Below, piece after piece: positions 20,901 to 33,206 of a DNA stretch of 64,000 bases. The stretch spans positions 18,137-82,136 of the forward strand of contig BGZK01002062.1 in assembly GCA_005406025.1 (NCBI GenBank). Reading direction: 5' to 3'. The notes beneath the pieces were generated by a model. The model saw only the letters and a list, made by a program, of their open reading frames with translations. It was not told the DNA's origin and ran no database searches. How positions within the stretch are numbered: position 1 is the first letter of the stretch; each line of letters opens with the position of its first letter. The position numbers and the translations under genes are program-made. The stretch is from Eumeta japonica. Taxonomy: Eukaryota; Arthropoda; Insecta; Lepidoptera; Psychidae.

Positions 20901-21980
20901 ATCAGTTCAGGAAGTACGTTGATCCTTTCTTTTGCCGCGTTCGTTAAGTGAGAATAAGTTTAATGCGCTATTTAATTTATATATATTCGTAAAGAATCAC
21001 AGTTAATGATGTAAGTTTAGTTTGCGTGGAACTCGATACAAAACTTAAAGTTCAAATATAAGTAAAGTTCACTTCTATGTAGTGAACATTATTATTTATT
21101 TTACAGCTAAGTGATACGTAAGTCCTTTTAAAATAAACTTTGAAGTATGATACATCAAAATCTTTTTACTTGAAATTTCATTGCAATCAGGAGACTCACA
21201 AATCATATTTTAGAGCCAAAATTGTATCGAATGTTCCAATCCCAATGTCCCGATCTCACACAAATACGTATATTGTTAGGTATGTTATTCATGACACGTG
21301 AAACTGATTTTTTGAATGTTTTGTTTGTAATATATTATTTTTAAGGTTTACTCCATTTCGATAATTACCTAGTTTCATAATTAATGCACTAAATCTAATG
21401 AATTTGACGCTAAAAAAATATTGAATATAATGCACACACTTCATTTTTTGCAACTTATTCATTTATATCAAAAAGCGCTCAACTTTGAAAAATATTGATT
21501 ATAAACTTGAGAAGACTCTCAAAATTGTTACACAAAATGAAATTCTTATTGAAATCACAGAAGTACTAAAAGCCACACCGGGGAACGATATATGGTTAAA
21601 AAATAAAAAAATATTTTTTCTGTAATTTCTCTTAAAAGGGGCTATTTCATGCATTTAATGGGTAAGTTGTCTTTGAAAAGAAGATAGAACTTACTAATTT
21701 ACATTACTTAATGAAGATTTTCAAGTTTTATATTTCGTAGACGATTATGTGGGGAACCTTATTTAAAAAAAAATCCCGAAACCAGTTAACTCTGCAGGCT
21801 AACTCCAAAACTTTCCGCCATTTTCGAGCTCAATAAGCATGTTTTCCTGACGTGGAATCAATGATTCAATGAGAATATTTTTTCTACTTTTATTGATACT
21901 GTACTTATAACTGTATAACATGTGTAGTGCCTCTTTGCAGGGCGGGGATGTCTTCGAAGAATAAGGCCCTCTGTCCACGG
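20901..21980. other. AT-rich DNA, nothing seen
   Basis: No convincing frame or repeat until the inverted repeat that follows. Confidence 0.5.
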
Positions 21981-22154
21981 AGGCGTCGCTGCACAGACGC
22001 GTACACGTCATTGTATGTTTACTAGCTGCTTACGTACAAAACTAGATAACAGCGTCGACCGAGTGGAAACGCTACACTTGCATCGCTGGGTAGTTTTGTA
22101 CGTAAGCAGAAAGCAAGCGTACAATGAGGAGTACGCGTCTGTGCAGCGACGCCT
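21981..22154. mobile_element. 174-bp inverted-repeat element (64-bp arms)
   Basis: The left arm (21981-22044) and the right arm (22091-22154) pair over 64 bp with about 8 mismatches and no gaps, around a 46-bp spacer. The outermost part, AGGCGTCGCTGCACAGACGC, is identical in both arms. No open frame lies inside. It fits a miniature inverted-repeat transposon or a hairpin-RNA source. No target-site duplication was evident. Confidence 0.75.
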
Positions 22155-22624
22155 ATCGCCTACGCTCGCGCTGTTCCAATGTTGTTGCCAGATTTTTAAT
22201 CACTCTACTGTCGAGGCATGGCCACCCACAAATGCTTCATTTTAGATTGAGGGGCACGTCGGGGATTTCACTTCGCCCAAGGCCTGATGATAATCTCTCG
22301 GCGATAGCAGGTTCACTCCCAATCTTTTCCTTTAACATTTGAATGGCACTAAAAACGCAGTCTTAGAATTAGTAGTTAGACTTTAGTGCCTGTTGTGGCA
22401 CAATCCTTTAATATCTAGCGTATTGCTATGCTTGATGAGCCTTTAAAATTCTTCGTCTATCATCGATAGAAACAAATCGAACATTCGCAAACGAAAAAAA
22501 AATCTGAAGTACATCATTAAAAGGGCAAAAAGTCGGGAGAGAGGGCCACAAAAAGACCGCCTCTGAAGGTAGGTGACCCCCGATTCATTAAACGCGCTTG
22601 TCGCCCGTTCGCAAGTTTTAAGAG
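22155..22624. other. Non-coding DNA
   Basis: Short frames at 22015-22342 overlap the inverted repeat and are not supported. Nothing else was noted. Confidence 0.45.
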
Positions 22625-22830
22625 CAATTACGTGACTAAGCGGGAAGTGCGCGCGCCCGCCGCCACCCGCACGCGCCTTGGACGCCGCAGAATTAACAAG
22701 TTGCCGCGGCCGCCGGGCGGCGCGCGCGCCCGCGGCCGACCGCGCGCGGCCGGGTCATTAATTTCCCAGTTCGTACTCCCATCATCGGGAAACGGAATTT
22801 ACGAATTAGTTCTAATTTTGATTTGAGCGT
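22625..22830. other. GC-rich island (possible regulatory element)
   Basis: GC-dense CGCGGCCGCCGGGCGGCGCG is flanked by AGAATTAACAAG and GGTCATTAATTTCCC, again pairing GC blocks with homeodomain-type cores. The 64-codon frame is compositional. Confidence 0.4.
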
Positions 22831-23695
22831 TTAGAGCGTGGCTCTGAAGACGTTCGCTTCCGTAGACGTACCCATTTTGGCATAATTATTGCAAAAGTAC
22901 TGTAATCACATAAATATCGATGCAGGGACGGTACGGATTTTTAGTCTAAGATCTGGCATTACTTAAATGTACCCTTATCTGCTAATTGAATCAAATAATG
23001 TTTTAAAAGCAGATAACAATATTATAAATTTATGAGAACAATGTCTGCCACCGTAGTTCTGCTGCTATTCATATTGAATAACTATTTTTTTTTTTGTAGG
23101 CTGCAAATAATTTCACGGTAACTGCCAGTTATAAATATATTAATAATTTTGTAAACTTTACATAGGTTTTAATATTTTTTAATTAACAGATGAGGGAAAT
23201 AAGTTCGGATGATCTACCTATTTGCACCTGGCTAGGTACAGGTAGCTGTAGCAGTCATAAAGGACGCTGTTTATTGTAACGAGGTGTAAAACATTACTTA
23301 CGAAAGTTTTGTACTTGCGATATGCAATTAACATAAGAAGCAGAAAATTAAACAATTAATTAATCTTAGTAGTAGCAGGACTGGCTTAGTAGTAGCGGTG
23401 GTAGACATTGTCCTCATAAATATATAATATTGTTATTTGCCTATAAAACTATATTTGATTCAAATAACAGATGAGAGCACATTTTCTAATGCCGGATCTT
23501 AGACTATTACAGACGAGGCGATGTAATGTCAAAGCTGCTTTATTTTGTTCACAAACTAGCGATCGCCCGCGACGTCATCCGTTTAGATTTCGTTTCCGTG
23601 GGAATTGGTTATTTTGCAGTAGGATAAAACAATTTTTCGGAATGTATAATATCTATCTCCATACTCTTAACAACGAATTTCATCAATATTAGACA
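22831..23695. other. AT-rich DNA, nothing seen
   Basis: No family recognised. A short frame at 23471-23692 has no support. Confidence 0.5.
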
Positions 23696-23870
23696 TTAGT
23701 TCTATCCCTACTAACATTGTAAATATGTATGTAGAATTATTTATTTGTCTGCTTGTTTCACGATTTCACGATTAAATCATTGAATCGGTTGTAATGAGAT
23801 TTGACGGGTAACCTGGGACCTGGTGAAGTACATAGGTAGTTTTTTTACTGTAACGATACTTTTTACCGTT
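23696..23870 (+). repeat. Worn 5' part of a Helitron-like dispersed repeat
   Basis: CCCTACTAACATTGTAAATA, TATTTGTCTGCTTG and TTGAATCGGTTGTAATGAGA match, loosely, the opening of the element at 7257. No 3' hairpin end follows. Assignment is from similarity by eye. Confidence 0.4.
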
Positions 23871-24186
23871 ACAACGAAATACACGTAAATAAAATCGCAG
23901 GAAGTAGTCGGTAGAAAATATTATTTTCCATATACAAATTTTAACTTTTTTCCATCAAAGATTTTGAAAAATACAAAAATAAATATCTACTCACGAACAC
24001 TGCACATTTTTAAAATAATTACAGAACTTTAGCGTTAGCGATATTTTTAATTTTCTCTCCTTGTGGTATAAATATGTGCTGGTTTTCATTGGAACCAGGT
24101 ATATTTACATAACGCAACATAAAGTTGCCCTTGGGAAAAATAGTAACCTTTTAAGTCGATTCCGCCATCTCAGAAAACGTAATACA
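23871..24186. other. AT-rich DNA, nothing seen
   Basis: Lies between the repeat fragment and mariner copy A; no feature was noted. Confidence 0.5.
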
Positions 24187-25463
24187 CCTTACGAGTATAA
24201 TGACATACGTACGTGACACAAATATTTTAGAACAGGCCACTTAGAAAATATTTAACTTTTAAAAATGGATTTCTGTGCTAACCTTGTTATGTATATTGTA
24301 TTCATTTGTCATTTATTTTAGTAAATTGGCGGGAAAAACGAAAATCGTTTGTCAAACGTTAACATGAATTTAAAGCGATAAAATTTTCGTGCGATCATTT
24401 TCTATGACTCGTTGCTATTTAAGCCAATAAGAAAGTTATAACAGAGTTCAGTTGACTTATATGATGAAGTTTCAATCCTTGGTACTGTTTATAACTAGTT
24501 TAACGAGTTTAAAGGTGGTCGCACTGATTTGACTGACGATCTACGTCTTTCTACGGCGACGACTGAAGACAACGTCACTACTGTGCGGCTCACGATAGAG
24601 ACTGAAAAAATAGAGACCTACCAACAGATTCGGACAAGCTTGCGCATCGGTATGAGTCATGAACATTTAGCGGTCAGGAAGCTTTGTATTCCGGTAGATA
24701 CCTCGTTATTTGTCTGAAGCACCAATTGTGTAAATCAGTGCCGCGAAATGATGCAAAGATTTGTGAGTGGTGACTCAAATACTGTATAAAACATAGCTAC
24801 AGGTGAAGAAAGCTCGATTTACTGTTACTATTCCGAAATTAAAAGACAGTCTGCTCAGTGGGTGTTTCCTTTCGCGAAGTTGCCTATCAAAGTAAAACGA
24901 GCTCGGAGCGTCGGAAAAAAGATGGGGGCCTCTTTCTTCGGAATGACGGGCTTTTATAGAGTAATTATTTTAGAAGATAAAAGAACAGTCACTGCAGACT
25001 GGTGCTCTAACGATTGTCTACCTCTGGGTTTGCAAAAAATTCGGGAAAATCGACCTCGCAGTAGGATTTTTCTTGATCTTGACAACGCCTCAACAGGTAC
25101 TCCCAAAGCAACAACTACCTATTTGGGGACGTTAGGTATAGAAATACTAGCTCGCTCGCCTTACAGCCCCGACTTTGTACCATGCGATTTATATTTATTG
25201 TCTATTATAAAAGCAAAACATTGAGTGATTTACGCACGCCGAAAAAGCAGCGGCTCCATATGAAAAGGCCGTTCGAAGCGACCCCTAAGTGCGAGTGAGC
25301 AAACTGTTTCTTTCAGTTATTTCGATGGAACGTAATTCGATGCATTTTGCATCGAATGTATGAAGCGATGTATCGATCTCAACGGACATTACTTTAAAAA
25401 ACAATAATGATAAAAATAACTTGCTAGTTGGCTCACTTTTCGATTTTCTAAGGATTTTCAGAT
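24187..25463 (+). pseudogene. Mariner transposase copy A, decayed
   Basis: A mariner-family (cecropia-like) element. The frame 24529-24717 holds the N-terminal segment with ETYQQIRTSLRIGMS and HEHLAVRKLC. After frameshifts, 24862-25224 holds the catalytic part: FPFAKLPIKVKRARSVGKKM, TVTADWCSNDCLPL, RENRPRSRIFLDLDNAS, and LARSPYSPDFVPCD. Of the DD34D triad, the second and third Asp are present (DNAS; PCD) but the first is changed to Glu (GEES where mariners have GDES). It ends shortly after IKAKH. The 5' end begins near CCTTACGAGTATAATG; the 3' end is set by homology with copies B and C (TTTTCAGAT). Inactive. Confidence 0.8.
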
Positions 25464-25661
25464 CGAATCACGCGTAATATGCCCTCATCTCCCCACGTTT
25501 AGGTTGCTCCCTCGCAGTACTAAGCGTTTATAGTGCAACTTTTGTCGATAACATTTGTTTCTCGTCGTGCTGTCTAATCTCGCTCATATCTGCCACTGGT
25601 GTCCGTCACTGTCGCCGCTTTGCTATATTTATTGACATTTATAGTTATTAGTCCGGTCTTT
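25464..25661. other. Short unassigned spacer
   Basis: Nothing seen between mariner copy A and the palindrome. Confidence 0.4.
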
Positions 25662-25710
25662 GTGGTCGGTACGTGATGTTATATGGCATATAACATCACG
25701 TACGGACCAC
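25662..25710. repeat. 24-bp palindrome with 1-base centre
   Basis: The arms 25662-25685 and 25687-25710 pair at 23 of 24 positions around a single G. The outer part reads GTGGTCGGTACGTGATG. Such near-perfect palindromes are unstable and usually young. Confidence 0.9.
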
Positions 25711-27420
25711 GTATTCCTTGATTAATGATTAATGAAATATAGAAAAAAAAAATTGGAATCCTATTGAGAATAGTACGTTTTAACAAACAAGTCGTTTTAT
25801 TTTATTGACATGGATGGTGGATGTATAGCATCAAATCTTGAAAAAAGCTACAAATACAACCTTAAAAATATATTTAAGATATACAACAGACTAACAATTT
25901 ATTTCCATATATATTTTTCAATATTTACATTTCTTAACAAGTGAAATTTAAATATTGAGGCAATATAAATTTTGTCGTAATTTTCATTAAAAAATAAACA
26001 GCTTTTATAACCGATGTATCCGAATGTTTGAGATACTTAATAATTTATACAAAAGCAGTATTAAAAATTATTTTTATTCTCAAAGACCCCAATTTGAGAT
26101 AAAGAATTTCATCAAAGTTTGTACGGTACAAACGTAGCTTGTTGCATTACAAAGATGTTTTTAGTCGAAAGCGACAACAATAACAAGCGATAGAGAATAT
26201 ACCTATCGTGTTCCTGCAGCCTATCCTTAGCTTATTATCGAGTGAAAAGACGTATTAAGTCGATTGGTATACACCCGTATATAGATGCGGGATTTAGGCG
26301 AAAGGCGGGTATGTCTTTACGTGCGTAGATAATTCATACTTTACCGATACAACTGTTTGCAAGTAAATTCATTATTAATGTTATGTTAAATTTATCGTTA
26401 AGATATTAGTTTTATGAATAGTCAAATTATATACTGCTTAACATCAAAGTTATTTTTTTTTGTACTCGTTTAGTCCCAGGTTGAAAAGAAGTACTTGGGA
26501 GTATACGAATGCGTGTTACCATCCTATAAAATGAATTTTAAGTAGTATTTTTATTTTATTTTCGTATATTTAATTCGTTTCTTATGTAACCAAGGTTCCA
26601 ACTTTCAATTATTATTTTATATTCACGTTTTAAATTTTCTATTCCACTAACTCGGTACAAGCGTCTACAGTTTTGTTTGAAGAGTTTTGTTAAAACATAT
26701 ACGGATAATTAAAACCGCATTATCCTCATATTCTATTTGACAGCTATGACAGTCAAGTATATCTCTATTCTTTTAAGTTAAACGTGTATAAAATCTGTGC
26801 CTATATCGGTATATTTAAACAAAAACCACACACCACCGACTTCCGACATGTGGGCGTATTCAACTCCGCATATAATGGCATTCCCCGAATCAGGATGATA
26901 ACGGTTAGCTTTGTAGTCTATCGAGTCATGTTCATATTGAGATACTCGTATAAAATCTTCATTCTCAGTTTTTCAGCAAGTTGTAAAGCTATGTTAAGTG
27001 ACTGGTGATTGTCGAAAATAGTACTGAAGTTAAACTGATGGACACAAAGTAGTAAATATCTTTAAATTTAAAACTTGAAAGGCAAAAAACATATTATCCA
27101 TTCTTAAAATGAAAAAGTAATTTTGTAATAGGTTGTCATTGGAAAGCAAGTATTAAATTGAATTTTATTAAAACAAAATAATAAATATATTTAGATTTAA
27201 GACTTGATAGTAAAATAACAAATTATTGTTTATAAAAAGAAATAATAATAATAAATAAACATATTACAGTATTTGTAGTAAAACAATTATAATTTTCTTA
27301 TTAATAGCTATAGGCGAGATGAATATTAAATTAATTTCTATTAAAGTCACAAAGTAATGATTTAGCTTACCATTTGAAAGAAAAATAGTGAACTGAAACA
27401 TAATCGTGAACGTGTCCCGA
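25711..27420. other. AT-rich DNA, nothing seen
   Basis: No convincing frame or repeat in about 1.7 kb. The frame at 26784-27008 has no recognised family. Confidence 0.5.
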
Positions 27421-27692
27421 GTCAAAATATTAATGAATACATTGATTTCAGATTGAAGAGCTTGGGATTTAAGCCCTCCATGTGGGTCTCACGGGGTGCG
27501 GAGCCAGGGGTGCTAACGAGCGCTGTCAAGATACGATTACAACGTCCGGGACAGACGGCTTAACGTCGTGGTTAGAAGCAAATGATTTCATTAGTTTTAC
27601 CTTAATAGTACATTGTTCAATTCACCCGTAGACGGAATCGAATTCGGTATTTTTTTGATTTATAAGAAATGTTCGTAACCACTAAACTGTCG
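27421..27692 (-). repeat. Possible tRNA-derived SINE
   Basis: On the minus strand AGTTTAGTGGTTACGAAC (about 27689-27671) resembles a tRNA A box, and CGAATTCGATTCCGTC (about 27646-27631) a B box, about 30 bases apart. A GC-rich body follows (to about 27440: CCCTGGCTCCGCACCCCGTG). The family is not identified and the boxes are imperfect. Confidence 0.35.
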
Positions 27693-28268
27693 CCGCTTAA
27701 TCTGTACATATTGATGCTATATCTGTACAATAAATATTTTTTTAAATAACTCGTATGTACATAATACAGACACCAGAACAGCTGCTTTTAATTTTTTTGT
27801 CTGTTTGTCTGTTCAAAATATAATGGGTCGATTCGAATAGATTTTTTTTGTATTTTATTAGCAGTGATCTACTATTTAATTTAAGATACAATTATCATTA
27901 CAATTACCAGATACAACACATTACCAAGGGACCAAACAGAGATAAAATGCATATTTTCTCCTATCTTTAATTGAAAGTACCTAATGAATAGATTGAATAC
28001 AGTAGATAAATGGTACCTACCTGCCGTTTGATTTTTTGTCACAGAAAAAAAAAAACGTGTCTGACTATCTTTAACTTTGTTCTTATTTTATTTTTTCAAA
28101 TAGATAAAGTTCATGAAAAATAATTAATCTCGCTATAAATATTGTAGCATCTAGTTTTCTATGGATGATGAAAGACAACAAACAAATGTGGGACAGCTTT
28201 CATGTCTTTTTTAAACGTCGTTAAGAAGCATTGACCACCACGCGAAAGAAAGTCGCGGGCAACAGCTA
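27693..28268 (+). mobile_element. Helitron-like remnant ending at CTAG
   Basis: The end is CACGCGAAAGAAAGTCGCG (imperfect hairpin) then GGCAACAGCTAG|T at 28257-28268, as in the other Helitron-like ends. TTTGTCTGTTTGTCTGTTC at 27799-27817 may belong to its 5' part. The limits are uncertain and the middle is worn. Confidence 0.45.
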
Positions 28269-28800
28269 GTCCGAAATAAAGAGATTGTGGGAGGCAGTGG
28301 GGTGATTAAAAGCTCACCACAACAACATTATGTGCCGATTGTAAACCGATTTAGGCGCAAGAACGGCGATGCCACGCGACGTACGTGCACGTTTACTGGA
28401 GGAACTATGAAGTGGCGAATATTGTAAGGCGGCGGCATGCGGCGGTGTTAATAAGATTCGCCACGGCAGGAGGAGCGGCGCAATAAGCGACATACGCCAG
28501 CCGCATCCGTCAGGGGGCGCGGAGGCCGGCGCTTATTACCGAAGTTACGACGCCCGGCGAGCGTGCGCGCCGACGACACGTTGGGATTTACGACGGCGAA
28601 AATTATTTTCATAACTCCCAGTCGCATGTGAGCTCCGTTTTATGTTCGGACGCTGCCGGTCTGTGAAGGAGACTTGATGGGGACGACTATCGATTGTGAC
28701 GAGCCATCGTTGATGATTCGTCATATTATTGCAGTGAAGGTTGTTAAGCGAAGCGAGTCGATCGGCAAAGGCTACGGAGACGGAACCCGGGGCGAGATGC
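28269..28800. other. GC-rich island (possible regulatory element)
   Basis: GC-dense stretches (28425-28580) alternate with AAATTATTTTCATAACTC and CGTTTTATGTTCGG. No exon is recognised. Confidence 0.4.
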
Positions 28801-30275
28801 TGGCAACGAGTAGGTACTCTATGTTATGACTACAAAACATTAGTTCTACAATTTTAATATGATATCATTAACCCTTGTGTCGTGTACCTCATTATGAACT
28901 GTTTTTGGAGAAGAAATGAATAACAAGTGTGAAACATTGAATAGCATAAATAAAACAAATACGACTATTGCGTGTGCGTCTGTCAAGTCGCTTTCTTTTC
29001 CGGATCGTTCTAAAATATTAAGTATTTTGTGTTAAGTTATGTAAGTTTTAATTTATGTTAAGTAAGATCAGTAATGGTTCAAAAAAAAAAGGAATTGAAA
29101 TACGAACAAATTTAGAAATAATTATAGTAAGTCAAAGAAATTTCCTAATTTTTTTGAAGGTATTTTAATTGTCTCATTAGATGCGCGATGAACGAAAGAC
29201 TCAATTTACAATTTCGTGTATTGAGTGAAACGGTAAATAAAATAATGTATTTATGGTTTTGTTGACAATTATAGTCCAATAAATTGGTGTAGCTAGAATC
29301 TCAAAAATTACTGTAGCGGCGGACAAATCTGCGAGAAATATATTATAAAGAAATAAATTTCGTAATAAAAATGGATAATTAAAATACCTAACATAATATT
29401 AATTTGTTACACACACACGCGCGCACACACACTCACACACACACAAGCGTGCGCACGAAAACATACATACAGCTTCTGACATTATGAGGTAGCTCCTTGT
29501 TTTATTTATTTGTTTCATTACTTACTTATCAGTTTGTTTCATTACTGACTGTAAAAACGGTCGCTTTATATAAACGATAGTTTTTGACCTAAGTAATTTA
29601 ACGAAATGAATAATAAATAAATTAAATATAATAATTAAAACCAAAATGACTGCGTAAGGGGGTGCCCGGAAGATGTGAAACATCAAAATTGTTGTAGACT
29701 GAATTATTATAATTGGAATAAGATGAAGATGACAATTATTGCGAATGAAAAGAAGAAGCTCATGATTTTCATTAATCACATTTAACATTACATTTCATTA
29801 GTTAACTTGTATTACTTAATTGTTACAAAAGTTTCATCATAGGAGGAAATACATGATCAGACGCACACAGCGTAGGTCAAAACTAAGCATTGTTATTGCC
29901 TCATGCCAACGTGTTAGCCCCTCTACCTGCGCAGTGCGCTAGGCGCAAACGGAGTAGGCCAAAACCAAGCGTCTCCTGAATTTTAAGAAGTCTTGGGTTT
30001 ACCCCAGTCCAACGCGCGTATAGATGTTTCATATCAATAAAATAATAAGAAAAATAATGAAACAAAATACGGGAATCGCAATTGTAATACCCATCCTATT
30101 TCGTTTAAGCATCATTTCACGACATAAATAAGCAATTTCATATAACCTTTTGAGTTGAATTTGATAAACATCTTACATTTAAAAATAGCGTTTCACGAAA
30201 AACATATACTTTCGAAACCTTCGTGCAATTACAGTTTTAAACTTACAAAAAAATATATAATGTCATTCACGCCAT
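28801..30275. other. AT-rich DNA with a CA microsatellite
   Basis: Apart from the microsatellite at 29409-29455 nothing is recognised. A short minus-strand frame at 29522-29788 is hydrophobic and AT-driven. Confidence 0.5.
29409..29455. repeat. Interrupted (CA)n microsatellite
   Basis: About 47 bp of AC/GC dinucleotides with one ACT interruption. Confidence 0.95.
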
Positions 30276-30489
30276 AGGGTGTCCCTTATTTTTCAAAGTT
30301 TTTATTTTCTAACGTCTAGATCTTAGTTTTGTTCATTTGCTTCTAACACACTCGGAAATTAATTTGTAACTTATTTGAATTACGATAAACTGTGACGACT
30401 TGTATCGAATCATGTCCATACAAGTTACGCGTACTCGCGGTATTTGTCATATGTCCTTAGTTATTCTCGTGATTAATACGTATTGTTTT

Positions 30490-32850
30490 AATGCTTAAAA
30501 GATGGTAGTGGAATTAAGAAGCAATAAAAAAGTATTTTCTTGGTTGGTGACGCAAATTATCAAATAACAGGCGCAAACTTACCATCTAACTGTCAAGTTC
30601 TTGCAGGACTACTTATTTATTACATTCATAAAGTTATGTCGACTTATAGTGAAAGCGCAAATCTAGTCATTCGAGAATATATATATTTTGGGAAAAAACT
30701 AGGATCCCTACCAGAGCTATACCAAACTGTGTAAAAAATCTTGTGGATCTTTTCCATGCTTGGAGGGAGTTGCAAAATAATTCCAAAAAAATGTAAAACG
30801 TTTACAAGCACCGTGAGGAGGATTTTCAAAATAATTTAAATGATTTATTCGATATAGCACACGCTAATGCTTTAGAACGGATGAAAATAGAGGACAGAAT
30901 ATTTTTACGAAAACAAAGAAAACCAGGGCGTCCTGAATGTTTAGCAGATGTAGACAAAAAGTTAGACGAAAAAGAAGAAAGACAAAATCAAAAGAAGAGA
31001 AAAAGGACATGAACAAATGTGCTACGGAGTTTATCGTCATCTCATACAACAGATTTTATATAAGCGCAAGGACATGATGATCAACCTATCAGCTCTGATG
31101 AAAGTATTGAGGAGCCCTTGCCGTCCACCTTTCAAACGGTAAGTTCTGAACCTACTACTTCTACAAAAAGAGGAAGGAAAGACTTTATCACGCCTAAGTA
31201 GTTGTGCCTTTAGATAGAAGCCAATTAAGCATAAGGAATTCTATCTATATACTTCAAGCTGTAGTAGAAGCTCTAGATTTTATCGGTGATGATTTCCCGA
31301 TAAACAAATCGTCTATTCAACGCATTTTCACACAGAGTAGAAAAGATAGAACAGAAGCTATAAAATCAGATTTTCAAAATAATATGCCTGAAATGGTGAC
31401 TGTTCACTGGGATGGGAAATTGGTACCTGGTCTGAAGTTCTAAAGAAGAACACCTCCCAATTCTAACGTCATTTGGAGAAAAAGAACAGCTTCTGGCTGT
31501 ATCCTAACTGGATAGCTCTTCCGACCAGGATCAAGCTAAAGCTGTGATCCTCCATGACAAAGTACAAATAATGTGCTATGACACAACTGCGTTTACTACA
31601 GGGCGATTGAAAGGACCTTGTGTACTTTTGAAACAAAAATTAGACAGGGAATCACTATTCTTTGCTTGCCACTGTCACGTTTACGAACTGGTTTTAAAAG
31701 GTGTGTTCGAAACAAAAATCCACCAAGTCACAACTAGCCCTGATATCCTAATGTTCAAAAAGTTTAGAGACAACCGGAAAACTGTCAATCCTGCTGCTAT
31801 TGAATCGTACACCGATATCGTCACACAACATTTTTGTAATACAACAACAATACAAGAATTGTTGACATTTTATAATCAAGGATTGCAAAAAAACATTGTA
31901 TGTGAAGATTATCGGGAATTGATTGAACTATCCATTATTTTCTTAGGAGGAGATAGTGAGAATAAAATTAAAATCAGACCTCCTGGAGCGATGCATCAAG
32001 CAAAATGGATGGCTAGAGCTCTCTCACTCTTTAAAAATATGTTTGTTGCAATCCCATTTCAAACTTAGTGCCAAGGATAAACAAGCAATTCAAGACGTTT
32101 GTCTATTATATATTATTATGGCAGTTATATTATATTATTGCAGTTATATACGTGAAACCATGGCTTGGGTGTAGTCTGGCGGTGAAGGCACCAAATCAAG
32201 ATTTGTGCTATTTAAAGAAGCTTAAGGATTATGAAACTGTTGACAAATTGATCTCTGAAGCAGTCCTGAGCAAGTTTAGTCGACATTTTTGGTATTTGTC
32301 AGAAGAAATTACCGTTTTATCACTCTTTGATGATGTCATTAATAAAGAAACCAAGGGAAAAATTGTAATGAACTTACAAAGTGAGAGTTTGGATGATACT
32401 GGGAAGAGATACATTCCATCGAAAGAAGATATGTCTAATTATTTGTATGGTAAGTAGGAATACAATATAATAGTATTACTTTTATGCTATTTTGACTAAA
32501 CTGATAATAATAATGCCTTATTTATTGTTGCAGGAAAATTATTAAGGGATTTTGTGTCTGTCAAGAGCACAAATTTATTTTATCTATTAAAAATTGATGA
32601 GAACTTCCTCCAAAGATTCGTTTCTAGGTGGGACAAAAATGTTGCTATTTAGACGCAAAAAGTAAAGTTTTTTCTTTAAGGGCAGTTAATGATACAGCTG
32701 AAAGAGGTGTTAAACTTATGCAAGATTTTCATGGTTTGATCACTACAAAGTAAGAACAAAAGCAATTTCTAGTACGCTGTGTGCAAGAATCACACTCTAT
32801 CCAGACTGTAAAAAAGAGACCTTCAAAATGGAATATTCCGTTTGATCTAT
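30490..32850 (+). pseudogene. hAT-like transposase-type gene, frameshifted
   Basis: Recognised from a dispersed arthropod gene family. Pieces in order: an N-terminal block (30540-30734, SESANLVIREYIYFGKKLG); a charged linker (about 30840-31010) with LNDLFDIAHANALERMKIED and KQRKPGRPECLADVDKK; then 31204-31443 with NKSSIQRIFTQSRKDR and TVHWDGKLVPGL; 31544-32068 with CYDTTAFTTGRLKGPCVLL, FACHCHVYELVLKGVF and RPPGAMHQAKWMARALSLFK; 32175-32449 with AVLSKFSRHFWYLSEEI; and a last piece with AVNDTAERGVKLMQDFHGL (about 32681-32749). The Asp in CYDTTA and the Cys/His in FACHCHVYEL fit the hAT-type RNase H fold, but the family label is inference. At least four frame changes or stops interrupt it (near 30735, 31012, 31441, 32066, 32652). 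Inactive. Confidence 0.7.
32450..32533 (+). other. Surviving 84-bp intron in the hAT-like gene
   Basis: GTAAGT opens at 32450 and TTGTTGCAG ends at 32533. Joining the two sides keeps the frame and restores the continuous phrase NYLYG-KLLRDFVS, which strongly supports splicing at these sites. Confidence 0.75.
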
Positions 32851-33102
32851 AATATTATCTTCTTTTAATAAATATTTTATAAAATATAAATAAAATATAA
32901 ACATATCAATTTATTTAACTAGATAACAGTAAGAGTTAAAAACAGCAATTTTCAAAATCTTAAGGGTTCTATCGGCATGGGTTAATGTTGACGTAGGAAA
33001 ACAAAATTTTGTACTCAAGTAAGTCTGAGTCGTTTAAAAAGAAATAAGGGGTATGCATTAGGATATTCAAAAAAATTTTTTTTTACATATAAAGGACACC
33101 TT

Positions 33103-33206
33103 AATCTATCATCACATAATATAGTGATGTTATGCATAGTGAACTGTTAAGATTGCATTAAAATAATACATACCAACGGTCAAACCGCTTTGCCACATCC
33201 GCTTTA
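33103..33206. other. Short spacer
   Basis: About 100 bp separate the hAT-like element and mariner copy B. Confidence 0.5.

Larger units (their letters stand above)
30276..33102 (+). mobile_element. hAT-like DNA transposon, decayed
   Basis: The coding remnant (30490-32850) is bracketed by an imperfect terminal inverted repeat: AGGGTGTCCCTTAT at 30276-30289 against the complement of 33089-33102 (AAGGTGTCCTTTAT), 12 of 14 equal. The implied length is 2.83 kb. No clear 8-bp target duplication was seen, which fits age. An intron survives at 32450-32533. Confidence 0.6.

Noticed and set aside
29522..29788. Hydrophobic 88-codon minus-strand frame
   Set aside because: The Ile/Leu/Phe richness is what AT-rich DNA encodes; no family or start context is evident.
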